Numbered from the stretch's first letter, positions 8,029 to 17,476 are shown. The stretch: DNA of 34,668 bases from Bacillota bacterium (GCA_023400055.1 JAEXFN010000040.1:1-34668), one strand, 5' to 3'. Numbers and translations: made by a program. The notes: generated by a model from the sequence alone, not told the origin.

Positions 8029-9855
8029 ATGCCGCCGGACCCGCTATTCCTATCAGCAAAGGGATGGATGCAACAGATGAGACAGGTTGACGAAGCGACA
8101 ATTCGGGCGGGCCTCCGCGCCAAGCTGGAACGGCTTTACGGTGCGGCGGCTGCGGAGTGTGAGGCGGAACTGAACCGACTGATCGAACGCTACCGGCCGG
8201 TCATTGCCGCTAAGCTTGATCAGGGCGGCTATGCCCAACGGATTCGGGCCGGAATCGACCAGCGCGATGTGGTGCTGATCGCCTATGGCGACAGCATTTC
8301 CGACGGGCCGGACCGTTCGCCGCTGCAAACCATGGGCGATTTCGTCGCCGAATATCTGCGCGAGGCCATCACCATCCTGCATCTGCTGCCGTTCTATCCC
8401 TACTCCTCGGATGACGGCTTCTCCGTCGTCGATTACCGGGCGGTGGACCCGGCCCTGGGCGATTGGGAGGATCTGCGCGCTTTGGGAGAGGAGCTGCGGC
8501 TGATGTTCGATTTCGTCGCCAACCACATCTCTGCCCGGAGCCAGTGGTTCCAAAGGTATCTGGACGGCGATCCGGAATACGCCGCTTTCTTCATCGCGGC
8601 CGATCCGGCGGCCGATCTTACGGCGGTCTTCCGGCCGCGCGCCCTGCCGCTCTTGACCCCGTTTCCGAAAGCGGACGGGTCGATCGTCCATATCTGGACC
8701 ACTTTCAGCGTCGACCAGATCGACTTGAATTACGCCAACTGGAAAGTGCTGCTGAAGATGACCGGGATTTTGCTGGAGTACATCGCCAACGGGGCCTCGT
8801 TGATCCGGCTGGACGCCATCGGGTTTCTGTGGAAACGGATCGGCAGCTCGTGCATGGGACTGCCAGAGACGCATTGGGTGATTCAGCTGTGGCGCGAGGT
8901 CCTGGACCTGGTCTGTCCGGCGGCGTTGCTCATCACTGAGACCAATGTGCCGCATCAGGAGAACCTCCGTTATTTTGGAGACGGCACTAACGAGGCGCAA
9001 CTGGTGTACCAGTTCCCGTTGCCTCCGCTGATGCTGCATACCTTTTACAGCGGCAACGCCGAGCGGCTGACCCGCTGGGCGGCGAAGCTGGCGACGCCAT
9101 CCCCGGCAACCACTTTCTTTAATTTCCTGGCCTCTCACGACGGGATCGGCGTGCTCCCGGTCAGCGGCATCCTGGAACCGGCCGAGCTGGAGCGGATGGT
9201 TCAAACGGTCATCCGGCGCGGCGGCCGGGTCTCGTATAAGAACAATCCGGACGGCACCACCCGCCCCTATGAACTGAATATCGTTTATTATGACGCGCTG
9301 GCCGATCCGCAAGCCGGGGAGGCACTCAATATCGCCCGTTTCTTGGGCGCCCATGCCATCATGCTGGCGTTGCGGAGCCTGCCCGCCATTTATATCCACA
9401 GCCTGCTGGGTTCCAGGAACGATCAGACCGGAGCGGAACGGACCGGCCGGGCCCGCAGCATCAACCGGGAGAAGCTCCGGCTGGCCGATTTGGAGCGGGA
9501 CCTGGCGGCGCCGGATTCACTGCGCCGCCGGGTATTGGAGGGTTTCAAGGAGCTGATCTTGCTGCGGGGCAGCCGGACGGCCTTTCACCCCTTGGGTGGC
9601 CAAACCGTTTTGGATGCCGGCGCGGCGGTATTCGCGCTGCTGCGGTACAGCCCGGATCGGAGCCAGTATGTGTTGGCGCTGCATAATGTCAGCGATACGG
9701 AGCAGCCGGCCGTCCTCGACCTCGGCGCGGCCGGCCGAACCGGCTTCGAGAAGGCGGTCGATCTGCGGGATGGAACGGTCTATCGACGAATGGACGGGGT
9801 ATTGGCGATCCGGCTGAAACCGTATCAGTTCCGGTGGCTGGATTTGCTGCCGTGA
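8029..9855 (+). CDS. GH13 subfamily 18 glycoside phosphorylase (sucrose / glucosylglycerate phosphorylase-like)
   Basis: 608 residues, an (alpha/beta)8 enzyme that probably cleaves an alpha-glucoside with phosphate to yield glucose 1-phosphate in the cytoplasm. The early block LIAYGDSISDG and HLLPFYPYSSDDGFSVVDY match GH13_18 phosphorylases such as E. coli YcjM. The catalytic set is complete: nucleophile D262 in LIRLDAIGFLWK, acid/base E304 in LLITETNVPHQENL, and the transition-state pair H370-D371 in NFLASHDGIGVLP. The ATG at 8029 has AAGGG upstream inside the permease end; ATG 8068 or 8077 are possible later starts because the first ~17 residues are not conserved-looking. It is co-transcribed with the transporter, as in the ycj operon. 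Sucrose, glucosylglycerate or glucosylglycerol cannot be separated by eye. Confidence 0.9.
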   Translation: MPPDPLFLSAKGWMQQMRQVDEATIRAGLRAKLERLYGAAAAECEAELNRLIERYRPVIAAKLDQGGYAQRIRAGIDQRDVVLIAYGDSISDGPDRSPLQTMGDFVAEYLREAITILHLLPFYPYSSDDGFSVVDYRAVDPALGDWEDLRALGEELRLMFDFVANHISARSQWFQRYLDGDPEYAAFFIAADPAADLTAVFRPRALPLLTPFPKADGSIVHIWTTFSVDQIDLNYANWKVLLKMTGILLEYIANGASLIRLDAIGFLWKRIGSSCMGLPETHWVIQLWREVLDLVCPAALLITETNVPHQENLRYFGDGTNEAQLVYQFPLPPLMLHTFYSGNAERLTRWAAKLATPSPATTFFNFLASHDGIGVLPVSGILEPAELERMVQTVIRRGGRVSYKNNPDGTTRPYELNIVYYDALADPQAGEALNIARFLGAHAIMLALRSLPAIYIHSLLGSRNDQTGAERTGRARSINREKLRLADLERDLAAPDSLRRRVLEGFKELILLRGSRTAFHPLGGQTVLDAGAAVFALLRYSPDRSQYVLALHNVSDTEQPAVLDLGAAGRTGFEKAVDLRDGTVYRRMDGVLAIRLKPYQFRWLDLLP

Positions 9856-9879
9856 AATCTGTGAACGGAGGAAGAAACG

Positions 9880-12420
9880 ATGATTGACGCCACCGAGTAT
9901 GAACCATTCCGGCGCAGCTTTTTGAGCGAGGCCGATCTCGAGCTGTGGATCCCCCATCAATTGACCGGTTATGTCCGGGACGGCAACGCGATCCTGCTGG
10001 ACTGTACGGCGCTGGTCTGTGAGAAAACGGCGATCCGTTTCAGTTACAACCAGATGAACCGGAGTCTCAATGATAGCGGCGAGCGGGTCCGGATGGCGGT
10101 GCGACTGGACTTTCTAGCGGAGGATTTGATCCGGATCCGGATGGAACCCGGTACGACGGTTCACGAACATCCGACCGCGATGTTGGTCGACCATCCGCCG
10201 GCAACGGTGCCCTTCACCATCCGTGACGACGGGGCGCTCCTGATCATCGAGACGGCCCTCCTCCGGGTCTGCCTCGCCAAGCAGCCGTGGCAGCTGACGA
10301 TCGCCGACCGGAACGGCGCGGTCCTTTATGAGCAGTATAAGGGGGATCCGCATTCGGCGACCGGAATTGCCCGGGCCGGAATGCGCGAAGGCAGCGGCCA
10401 CGCTCCGGAGGCGGCGGAGCGCGCCGCCACCAGCTATCCGCTGCTGGAGTGTTATCCCTTCGGCATGGCCTCCGACCGGAAGCGGGGGCGGCGCTGCTTC
10501 AGTGAGGCGGTCCGAATGGCCTATGATGAGCATTTTTACGGTTTCGGCGAACGCTTTTCCCGGTTGGACAAGAACGGCCAGGAAGTGCTGGTCTGGCAGA
10601 TGAACCCGTTGGGCGTATCCACCCGGAAGTCCTATAAAAACATCCCCTTCTTCATGAGCAGCAGGGGCTACGGTCTGTTCCTCAACTCCAGCTGCCGGAG
10701 CCGCTTTGACATGGGCAGCTATTTCTTCAAGGCCTATTCGATGGAGGTCGAGGATGACCAATGGGACTGCTTTTTCATGTACGGCCCGGGGTTCAAGCGG
10801 ATCCTGGGGCACTATTCCCGGCTCACCGGGCGGAGCGCCGTGCCGCCTCGGTGGTCCTTCGGGGTCTGGATGAGCCGCAATTGCTACCGGACCCGGCAGG
10901 AGCTCGAGACGGTGGCCGCCACCATCCGGGCCAAGGAACTCCCTTGCGATGTGTTGCACATCGATTGGGACTACTTCAAACAACGGGGCGTCTGCGACTT
11001 TGAGTTTGACGCCGGGCGCTTCCCCGATCCGGCCGCGATGATCGCCGGGCTCAAACGGCTCGGGTTCAAAATCTCGCTTTGGCAGATGCCGTATATCGGC
11101 AGGCAAAGCAAGCTTTATGCCGAAGGATTGCGACGCGGCTACTTCGCTGCTCATGACGACGGGCAGCCGGCCGAACGGGCCGGGGAGGCGATCATCGATT
11201 TCAGCAATCCCGAGGCGGTGGCCTGGTATCAGGGTTATCTCAAGCGCCTGTTGCAGCTGGGAATCCGGGTCATCAAGACCGATTTCGGGGAGAATGCGCG
11301 GGAAACATACAATTATGTGGCCTGCTCCGGTACGGCGATGCATAACCTTTACCCGTTGCTCTATAATCGGGCCGCCTATGAAGCCTGTGCCGAGGTATGG
11401 GGCAAGGACGCATTGATCTGGGGTCGCTCGGCCTTCGCGGGCTGTCAACGTTATCCGGTCTATTGGGGCGGGGACGCCTCAAGCGATTTTGACGGGCTTT
11501 ACCATTCGCTGCGTGCCGGATTGAGCCTGGGGTTGTCGGGTTTCCCTTTTTGGAGTCACGATGTCGGCGGCTATTTTGGCCGGCCGGAGCCGGACGTTTA
11601 CATCCGCTGGCTGCAATGGGGGATGTTCTCCTCCCATGTGCGGTTTCACGGCACCACCGAACGGGAACCGTGGCACTTCGGTGCGGCGGCCGAGGCGATT
11701 TACCGGAAATACGCCCGATTGCGCTACAGCCTGATCCCTTATATCTACTCCGAAGCGCACCACTGCGCGGTCGAGGGCTTGCCGCTCCTCCGCCCGCTGG
11801 TGCTGGAGTTTCAGGACGATCCGACCACTTATGCCATCGATGATCAGTACCTTTTCGGCGGGAGTTTCCTGGTGGCGCCGGTCCTCAGCGCCGCCTGCCG
11901 ACGCCGGATCTATCTGCCGGAGGGGCGCTGGCTGGATCACTGGACGGGGCGGGCCTATCCCGGGCGGCAATGGCTGGAATACGCCGCACCGCTCGATACA
12001 TTGCCCTTGTTCGTGCGGGACGGATCGATCATTCCCATGACCGAACCGGCCAACTACATCGGCGAGAAAAACAGCGATCGCATCCTGCTCGACATCTACC
12101 TGAGCGATCGGGCTGAGTATGAGATGCGGGACGATGAAACAACGGTCCGGTTCGCGGCCCAAGTGAGCGGCGACCAGCTGGTGATCGACATCGGACCATC
12201 GCCCTACCGTTATTGGCTGAGGCTCAACGGCTATATGGATTGCTGGCGCGTCTGCTCCGAACGAGATGGGGAACTGCCCCCGTTGCCGGAAGAACGCCTG
12301 GAAACGGTGATCGGTTACGCGGTCGGAAATAAGGGATTGCTTATCGCAGCCGGATCGGCTGGAATGGATGGGATGCGGATTACCGTCGCCAAGCCGGCTT
12401 CCGCTGAAGATGAGCGATGA
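9880..12420 (+). CDS. GH31 alpha-glycosidase (alpha-xylosidase/alpha-glucosidase, YicI-like)
   Basis: 846-residue family 31 glycoside hydrolase that releases alpha-linked xylose or glucose from imported oligosaccharides in the cytoplasm (no signal peptide). A beta-sandwich N-domain leads into the barrel at about residue 325 (PPRWSFGVWMSRNCY). The nucleophile is D468 in VIKTDFGEN, the acid/base D532 in YWGGDASSDF. SGFPFWSHDVGGYFG and RFHGTTEREPWHFG are the conserved substrate-site blocks. KTDFGE and VYWGGD are closest to the YicI alpha-xylosidase type. A proximal beta domain follows from about residue 670. GGAGGAA precedes the ATG by 8 nt, and the gene is 24 bp from the phosphorylase gene. A GH31 beside a GH13_18 phosphorylase suggests a branched or mixed substrate; this is inference. 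Confidence 0.92.
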   Translation: MIDATEYEPFRRSFLSEADLELWIPHQLTGYVRDGNAILLDCTALVCEKTAIRFSYNQMNRSLNDSGERVRMAVRLDFLAEDLIRIRMEPGTTVHEHPTAMLVDHPPATVPFTIRDDGALLIIETALLRVCLAKQPWQLTIADRNGAVLYEQYKGDPHSATGIARAGMREGSGHAPEAAERAATSYPLLECYPFGMASDRKRGRRCFSEAVRMAYDEHFYGFGERFSRLDKNGQEVLVWQMNPLGVSTRKSYKNIPFFMSSRGYGLFLNSSCRSRFDMGSYFFKAYSMEVEDDQWDCFFMYGPGFKRILGHYSRLTGRSAVPPRWSFGVWMSRNCYRTRQELETVAATIRAKELPCDVLHIDWDYFKQRGVCDFEFDAGRFPDPAAMIAGLKRLGFKISLWQMPYIGRQSKLYAEGLRRGYFAAHDDGQPAERAGEAIIDFSNPEAVAWYQGYLKRLLQLGIRVIKTDFGENARETYNYVACSGTAMHNLYPLLYNRAAYEACAEVWGKDALIWGRSAFAGCQRYPVYWGGDASSDFDGLYHSLRAGLSLGLSGFPFWSHDVGGYFGRPEPDVYIRWLQWGMFSSHVRFHGTTEREPWHFGAAAEAIYRKYARLRYSLIPYIYSEAHHCAVEGLPLLRPLVLEFQDDPTTYAIDDQYLFGGSFLVAPVLSAACRRRIYLPEGRWLDHWTGRAYPGRQWLEYAAPLDTLPLFVRDGSIIPMTEPANYIGEKNSDRILLDIYLSDRAEYEMRDDETTVRFAAQVSGDQLVIDIGPSPYRYWLRLNGYMDCWRVCSERDGELPPLPEERLETVIGYAVGNKGLLIAAGSAGMDGMRITVAKPASAEDER

Positions 12421-12472
12421 TAGCCGGAAGCTATTGCAAATCCAGATGATAATGATGTTATGTTTGGAGGTA

Positions 12473-12523
12473 TGTTATAATTTTATTAATCCGGTGGTTA
12501 AATGAATAAATTACCACGGATTA
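12473..12523 (+). promoter_or_regulatory. Extended -10 promoter with downstream dyad, for the kinase/regulator pair
   Basis: TG-T-TATAAT at 12473-12481 is a perfect extended -10 element. Directly downstream, TAATCCG-G-TGGT (12487-12498) is an inverted copy of ACCACGGATTA (12513-12523) apart from one inserted G, with a 14-nt AT-rich centre. A dyad right after the start site fits an operator, possibly for autoregulation by the YesN-type regulator. No good -35 is visible, as expected for extended -10 promoters. Confidence 0.55.
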
Positions 12524-12621
12524 CAATCTTGAAAAACGCCTTAAATCATCGCGATTTCTGAAATTCCTTTCGATGGATTTAACCAGCAGTTATCATCATG
12601 TCATCGCCGAGGGAGATTCTC

Positions 12622-14424
12622 ATGCCCAAGCTCCGCTCCATGAAGATTCAAAACCGGTTGATCCTTTCCTTCCTGCTGATGATCATCATCCCCACCATCG
12701 GTATCTTTCTGATGGTCTCCAAGTTTTACGAACGGATCCTGGTCGAGAAGTTGAACAACTCGGTCCATCAGATGCTGATCCAGATGACCAACAATATCAA
12801 TAACACCATTTACATCGTGACCTCCTCCTCGACCATCATCTGCCTCAGCGATGAGATCGAGCGGCAACTCGCCGGCGGGCAGGGCGGCGGCGAAGACGCC
12901 TGGCGGGTTTATCAGGGGTACCGGCTGGTGGCGGGGCGCTTGAAGGAGATTCAGAACTCCGTCCTGAATAGCTTCAATGCCGAGATGGCGGTGCTGGATT
13001 TCTCAGGGCGGGTGTACCGGGTCAATACCTATGCGCAGTTGGACGCCGCCGTCATGGATCGCATCCGGGACTCGGACTGGCTCCGGCGGACCGTAGCGCT
13101 GAATGGCCGCGCCTATTGGAGCAACGAGGGCCGGGAACTCTTCCCGGACTATCCCGCGGCGGCGGAGGGCGTTACCTTCGCGCGGCTGATCAAAGGCAAT
13201 CGTAACACCGGCGGCAGCGGACTGCTGGTCATCTATATTCCCAAGACGGCTTTCTGGAAGGATACGAACCATGGCGGCGACCGGAAGTTCGGTACAGTTT
13301 GGCTGCTCGATAAAGACCGGCGGGTGATTTCCGCCGACAATCCGCAGAGCTATAATCGGGCCGACCAGATGCGCATTCTGGACCAATTGGGCAATGTCGA
13401 TAATATGCGGCAGGCGATCATTCGCGTCCGGCGGGTGAAGACCATCGTCAATTCGTATCCCATCGACCGGGCCAACTGGACTTTCATCCACCTGATCCCC
13501 TACGACCTGGTGATGAAGGAGGTTTATCGCCTCGAAAATCAGGTTTACCTTTTGCAGTTGGTGTTATTGGCGTTGCTGGTGGCGCTGGCGATCGGGATCG
13601 CCCGCAACTTGACCCAGCCCATCCGGCAGCTGCAGCGGAAGATGGCCGCGCTGCAGCAGGGGGATTTTACGGCTCAGGTCCGGATCGATTCCTGCGAAGA
13701 GCTGAATGATCTGGGCAACAGTTTTAACACCATGAGCGCGCGGATGGATGAATTAATGAAGAAAGTCCAGGCCGAGACCAAGATGAAGGAGATGGCCCAT
13801 CTCCAGGCGTTGCAGGCCCAGATCAATCCCCATTTCCTCTTCAACACGCTAAACAGCATCAAATGGCTGGCGACCATGAGCGGCACCGAGCATACCGCCA
13901 ACATGATCACTGAGCTGGGTCGGCTGCTGGAGGCGACCATGTATCGTGACGATGAGTTGATCAGCATCGCGGCGGAGATCGATCTCTTGAATTCCTATAT
14001 CGCGCTGCAACGGATGCGGTACGGCGAGGGCTTCCGCTTCGAGAACCGGATCGCCGATGAACGGATTTTGAACAACCGGATCCCCAAATTCACTCTGCAA
14101 CCGCTGGTGGAGAACGCCCTGATCCACGGGATCGCCGGCCTCAGCGCCGGGATCATCGTTTTGCGGGGCGAGATCGGCACCGCCGGGGTGATGCTGGAGA
14201 TTCGCGATAACGGGAAGGGAATTCCTCCTGAAAAACTGCGTGAACTGTTGGATAAAGAGGACCGCCACCAGGGCCGGTTCTCGCGGATCGGGCTGAAGAA
14301 CGTGCACGAGCGATTGCGGCTGAAATTCGGTGCGCCGTACGGGATCGCGGTGCAGAGCGAGTTGAACGCGGGGACTGCCGTTCAGGTGCGGATTCCGTTC
14401 ATTACTGAGGATGGTGCGGGTTGA
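12622..14424 (+). CDS. YesM-type sensor histidine kinase (HPK7/LytS-like)
   Basis: 600-residue membrane sensor kinase. ATG 12622 is chosen because GGGAG at 12611-12615 gives 6-nt spacing; the in-frame ATG at 12598 lacks a site. TM1 is around residues 14-35 (ILSFLLMIIIPTIGIFLMVS). An extracellular dCache-like sensing region of about 270 residues follows, then TM2 (LLQLVLLALLVALAIGIA). A HAMP domain starts at RNLTQPIRQLQRK. The phosphoacceptor is H404 in AQINPHFLFNTLNS, and the ATPase domain carries LQPLVENALIHGI and IRDNGKGIP. The gene overlaps or abuts the regulator gene. Lying directly after the sugar operon, it probably senses an extracellular sugar or a loaded binding protein, as known for YesMN-type systems in Paenibacillus and relatives. 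Confidence 0.94.
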   Translation: MPKLRSMKIQNRLILSFLLMIIIPTIGIFLMVSKFYERILVEKLNNSVHQMLIQMTNNINNTIYIVTSSSTIICLSDEIERQLAGGQGGGEDAWRVYQGYRLVAGRLKEIQNSVLNSFNAEMAVLDFSGRVYRVNTYAQLDAAVMDRIRDSDWLRRTVALNGRAYWSNEGRELFPDYPAAAEGVTFARLIKGNRNTGGSGLLVIYIPKTAFWKDTNHGGDRKFGTVWLLDKDRRVISADNPQSYNRADQMRILDQLGNVDNMRQAIIRVRRVKTIVNSYPIDRANWTFIHLIPYDLVMKEVYRLENQVYLLQLVLLALLVALAIGIARNLTQPIRQLQRKMAALQQGDFTAQVRIDSCEELNDLGNSFNTMSARMDELMKKVQAETKMKEMAHLQALQAQINPHFLFNTLNSIKWLATMSGTEHTANMITELGRLLEATMYRDDELISIAAEIDLLNSYIALQRMRYGEGFRFENRIADERILNNRIPKFTLQPLVENALIHGIAGLSAGIIVLRGEIGTAGVMLEIRDNGKGIPPEKLRELLDKEDRHQGRFSRIGLKNVHERLRLKFGAPYGIAVQSELNAGTAVQVRIPFITEDGAG

Positions 14425-14426
14425 AC

Positions 14427-16025
14427 ATGGTGAAGGTATTGATCGTCGACGATGAGCTGTTGGTCCGGGTGGGCCTGAAATCTTATATCGATTGGGCGAA
14501 GCATGGCTTCGAACTGTTGGAGGATGCCCGGGACGGGGTGGAGGCCCTGGAACGGATCGCCCTCGAAAAACCGGATATTTTGCTGACCGATATCAAGATG
14601 CCGCGGATGGACGGGCTGGAGCTGATCCGGCGGATCCGCGAGCGGAACCTGGCGATCCGCATTATCGTGCTCAGCTGCTACGAGGACTTCGAGACGGTCA
14701 AGGAAGCGATGAAACTGGGCGCGGTGGACTACATTCGTAAGCTGTCGATCAAGGCCGATGAGATCCTGGCGGTCTTAAACGCCGTCCGGGATCAAGGCGC
14801 CGCCGGGGAACCGTGCGGAGACGACGGAAACTCGGCCGATGGGTCCACCGCGACCAAAAGCCGCTTACTGCAAAAGAACGAATTCTTTCGCGACCTCATT
14901 CGGCGAGAAACGTTCATCCCGCTGTCGGAGGGGGAATCCGCCGGCATCCAGCTGGATCGAGGCTGGCCGCTCTGTCTGAGTCTGGATGACTACCGGCGGA
15001 TCCGCCGGCAGCATCGGAATCAGGCGGCCTTTCAGCAAGCGCTGATCGACATGAGCGAGCAGGTGCTGAAATCGTTCCAATTGAGCGGGGCGGTTTTTCA
15101 GATCGAGGACCGGGAATTCGGCATCGCCGTGCGGAGCATCGCGTATGACCGGGAGTTCGTCGCTACCTTGCAGCGCCAGATAGGGGCCAATATGAACATC
15201 TCGGTATCGATCGGTGTCGGACCGTCCTATACCGGAGCGGAACAGTTTGTCGCGGCTTACGGCCTGGCCCGGCAGATCGAAATCGTCAAATTTTATTGGG
15301 GTCGGGGCGCTTCCGTGCCGTTTTCAGCCGAGATGCAGCCGCATTATGTCCGGGAGTTCCGCCCTCAGCATCCCGAGTTCATGAGGGCGCTGGAAGATGC
15401 TTTGACCCTCCGCCGGAGCGACGAAGCTTCGCGCCTGATCCAAGCGGTCTTCTCCCAGATGCGGCTGGCCGGAAATATTCACCCCGACGTGGTGCGGCGG
15501 GTGGCCCTGGATCTGCTCAGCGTCTTTTCCAAAACGGCCGCGTTTTTCCAGGGAGACCTCGAGGAGCTGGAGCTCGATCAGAGCCGCCAGCACCATCAAG
15601 CGTTGCTGGAGCTGGAATTCCTGGACGATCTGGCCGCCTGGTTCGCGGATTTCCTCCCCGTTTACCTCGATTATCTGCGCCAAAAAGCGGAATGCCGTTA
15701 TTCGGAGCTGGTCGGGAAAGCCATCGATTATATCGAGGCGCATAAGGACAAGAATTTCACCCTGGCGGAACTGGCCGCGGCCCTGAATGTCAGCGAAGCC
15801 TATCTCAGCAGCCTTTTCAAGCGGGAGGTCGGCCGGAACTTCGTCGGTTATCTGACCGAGCTCAAGGTGGACCTGGCCAAGGAGTATTTGCGCCAAGGCC
15901 GGCTGGTCTATGAAACAGCCGAGCTGATCGGCTTCGAGAACAGCAACTATTTCGCCAAGGTTTTCAAGAGATATACCGGAATGACCCCCGATGAGTACCG
16001 CTGTCAGATCCGCGAGAGTCGATGA
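14427..16025 (+). CDS. YesN-type response regulator with AraC DNA-binding domain
   Basis: 532-residue regulator. The receiver domain has the acidic pair D8-D9, phosphorylation site D55 in ILLTDIKMPRMDG, and the conserved Lys in VDYIRKLSIKADE. A long middle region of about 300 residues, typical for YesN proteins, separates it from the C-terminal AraC/XylS double helix-turn-helix: IDYIEAHKDKNFTLAELA, VSEAYLSSLFKREVGRNF and IGFENSNYFAKVFKRYTGM. ATG 14427 starts 2 bp after the kinase stop, so translation is coupled; TTG 14421 is an alternative. It probably activates the adjacent transporter-glycosidase operon. No terminator is obvious after the stop at 16025. Confidence 0.94.
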   Translation: MVKVLIVDDELLVRVGLKSYIDWAKHGFELLEDARDGVEALERIALEKPDILLTDIKMPRMDGLELIRRIRERNLAIRIIVLSCYEDFETVKEAMKLGAVDYIRKLSIKADEILAVLNAVRDQGAAGEPCGDDGNSADGSTATKSRLLQKNEFFRDLIRRETFIPLSEGESAGIQLDRGWPLCLSLDDYRRIRRQHRNQAAFQQALIDMSEQVLKSFQLSGAVFQIEDREFGIAVRSIAYDREFVATLQRQIGANMNISVSIGVGPSYTGAEQFVAAYGLARQIEIVKFYWGRGASVPFSAEMQPHYVREFRPQHPEFMRALEDALTLRRSDEASRLIQAVFSQMRLAGNIHPDVVRRVALDLLSVFSKTAAFFQGDLEELELDQSRQHHQALLELEFLDDLAAWFADFLPVYLDYLRQKAECRYSELVGKAIDYIEAHKDKNFTLAELAAALNVSEAYLSSLFKREVGRNFVGYLTELKVDLAKEYLRQGRLVYETAELIGFENSNYFAKVFKRYTGMTPDEYRCQIRESR

Positions 16026-16350
16026 GCCAGGATTGATTGGCCTACGACATCCAACGGCCTGTTTTAAAGCTCCGATAACTAGTTGCGTGGTATTTATCCA
16101 TCGCCCAGCCAACAATTTGACGGGACATCAATCAAGAACTGCGTTAGGTATAGCCAGCCTTTTTTCCCAGAAATATAGAAATATCGCTTGGATCTACCTA
16201 CCCCACATAACAGTGATGGACCTTTAATGGCTGAAGGGAACTCTTCCGCGGTAGAAGCCATCCCAGCGGACGGACTTGCCGATGTTGAGTGGTTTCGGTC
16301 TAAATTGTTCTACAAGCGGCCAATTGGCTGGCCCAACCAAGTTGGCGCTT
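16026..16350. other. Gene-free stretch between yesN-type gene and lysR-type gene
   Basis: About 325 bp with no convincing gene on either strand. Stop codons break all longer frames except a short one near the 3' end that runs antisense into the LysR gene. Small palindromes such as GGCCAATTGGCTGGCC near 16318 are present but without a T-run. Nothing further is recognised. Confidence 0.6.
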
Positions 16351-17217
16351 TTAGAGTTTGAAGGTGTCCAAAAAGCAATTGGCGATATTCGAAAGGTGGC
16401 CGTTTTTCATCCAGATAATGGCGGTCCGGGTCTTCAGGAACGGTTCGTCGATTTCTTTGCATTTCAGGTTGGGGTTCAGGTTGAATTTCGTGGCCGATTT
16501 GGGCATCAGACCCACTCCGATGCCGGTGCTGGACCATAACAGCACCGACCGGGCGTCCTCGCTCTCACAAATGATGCGGGGTTTAAACCCGGCCTGTTGG
16601 CAAGAGCTCGCCACCAGCTTTTCGAACCGGCGATCCACGATCAACGGTTTATTGAGCAGATCGATGGGCGAGAGGTATTGTTCCGTTTCATCAAAATACC
16701 AGTTATCGTTATATACGGCGACCATCGGCTCGTCGGGGAGCCAGATGGATTCGTAGCTTTCCGAGTTGAACGGGGTCCGGACCAGGCCGATTTCCACTTT
16801 ACCGTTGGCCAGCAGCTCTAATATTTTGTAAGTATCGCCTTCGCGAATTTCAAAGTTGATGCTGGGATAATTCTTATGAAAGAAATCCAGCCTTTCCGGC
16901 AGGAGTTCGACGCCGGAGGACGGGATGGTGCCGATGGATAAGGTGCCCTTGAAGCGTTCGCTGTAATTCTTTACTTCTTTGACCGTGGTTTCGAGCAATT
17001 CCACCACTTGCTCGGCCCGGTGCAGCAAGATCCGGCCGGCGTCGGTGATCTTGAAATTGCGGGTATTTCGTTCGATCAAGCTGACGTTTAATTCCTCTTC
17101 AAGCATTCTCAGGAATTTGCTGACCGAAGGTTGCGATACATGCAACTTCTCCGCCGCCTTGGTAATGTTGTTTTCTTTGACGATCGAAATAAAATAGATC
17201 AGTTGTTTGATATCCAT
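16351..17217 (-). CDS. LysR-family transcriptional regulator
   Basis: 288-residue LysR regulator on the minus strand. The winged helix-turn-helix covers about residues 1-60: IYFISIVKENNITKAAEKL followed by HVSQPSVSKFLRMLEEEL. The effector-binding domain runs from about residue 88 to the end (GTLSIGTIPSSGVELLPERL, then KILELLANGKVEIGLVRTP). ATG at 17217 is favoured because AGGAA lies 12 nt upstream; a GTG at 17229 abuts that sequence and is less likely. It is transcribed divergently from the peptide-transport operon, and two identical 10-bp sites lie in the shared promoter region. The simplest reading is control of opp-pepP expression by an amino acid or peptide-derived signal. CbbR/CysB-type alternatives cannot be excluded. 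Confidence 0.93.
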   Translation of the reverse strand: MDIKQLIYFISIVKENNITKAAEKLHVSQPSVSKFLRMLEEELNVSLIERNTRNFKITDAGRILLHRAEQVVELLETTVKEVKNYSERFKGTLSIGTIPSSGVELLPERLDFFHKNYPSINFEIREGDTYKILELLANGKVEIGLVRTPFNSESYESIWLPDEPMVAVYNDNWYFDETEQYLSPIDLLNKPLIVDRRFEKLVASSCQQAGFKPRIICESEDARSVLLWSSTGIGVGLMPKSATKFNLNPNLKCKEIDEPFLKTRTAIIWMKNGHLSNIANCFLDTFKL

Positions 17218-17333
17218 TGCAACAGCCACTTCCTGAAAAAAATGATCAAGTTAAGGACCCCAGGACACTCCGCCCGGCTGGCTCCTCCGGCACGAAGGCC
17301 GGATTTATGCCCTAACGGCATGAAAACCATAAC

Positions 17334-17393
17334 AAATCGATATTTTTAAATGCTTTATATCTTTGATATGATTATAACATACTAAATCGATAT
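17334..17393. promoter_or_regulatory. Divergent promoter region with a spaced direct repeat (candidate LysR sites)
   Basis: AAATCGATAT occurs at 17334-17343 and again at 17384-17393, exactly 50 bp apart (about five helical turns), each followed by an AT-rich TTTAA-like tail. Between them the minus strand carries TG-T-TATAAT (plus-strand 17371-17379), a perfect extended -10 that would drive the LysR gene. A LysR tetramer contacting two same-face sites would fit. Proof is lacking. The plus-strand promoter for the opp operon is not clear. Confidence 0.5.
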
Positions 17394-17476
17394 ATTTAAT
17401 AGGTATTATGATTGGATATCAATGAAGCGGCAGGGAGTCACCGGCTTCGGGAGCCAGGGAAGGGAGGAAGGAAGCA

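Noticed and set aside
16026..16539. Possible transposase remnant in the region after the response regulator gene
   Set aside because: No DDE-type motif, terminal inverted repeats or target duplication could be seen; short frames there match nothing recognisable.
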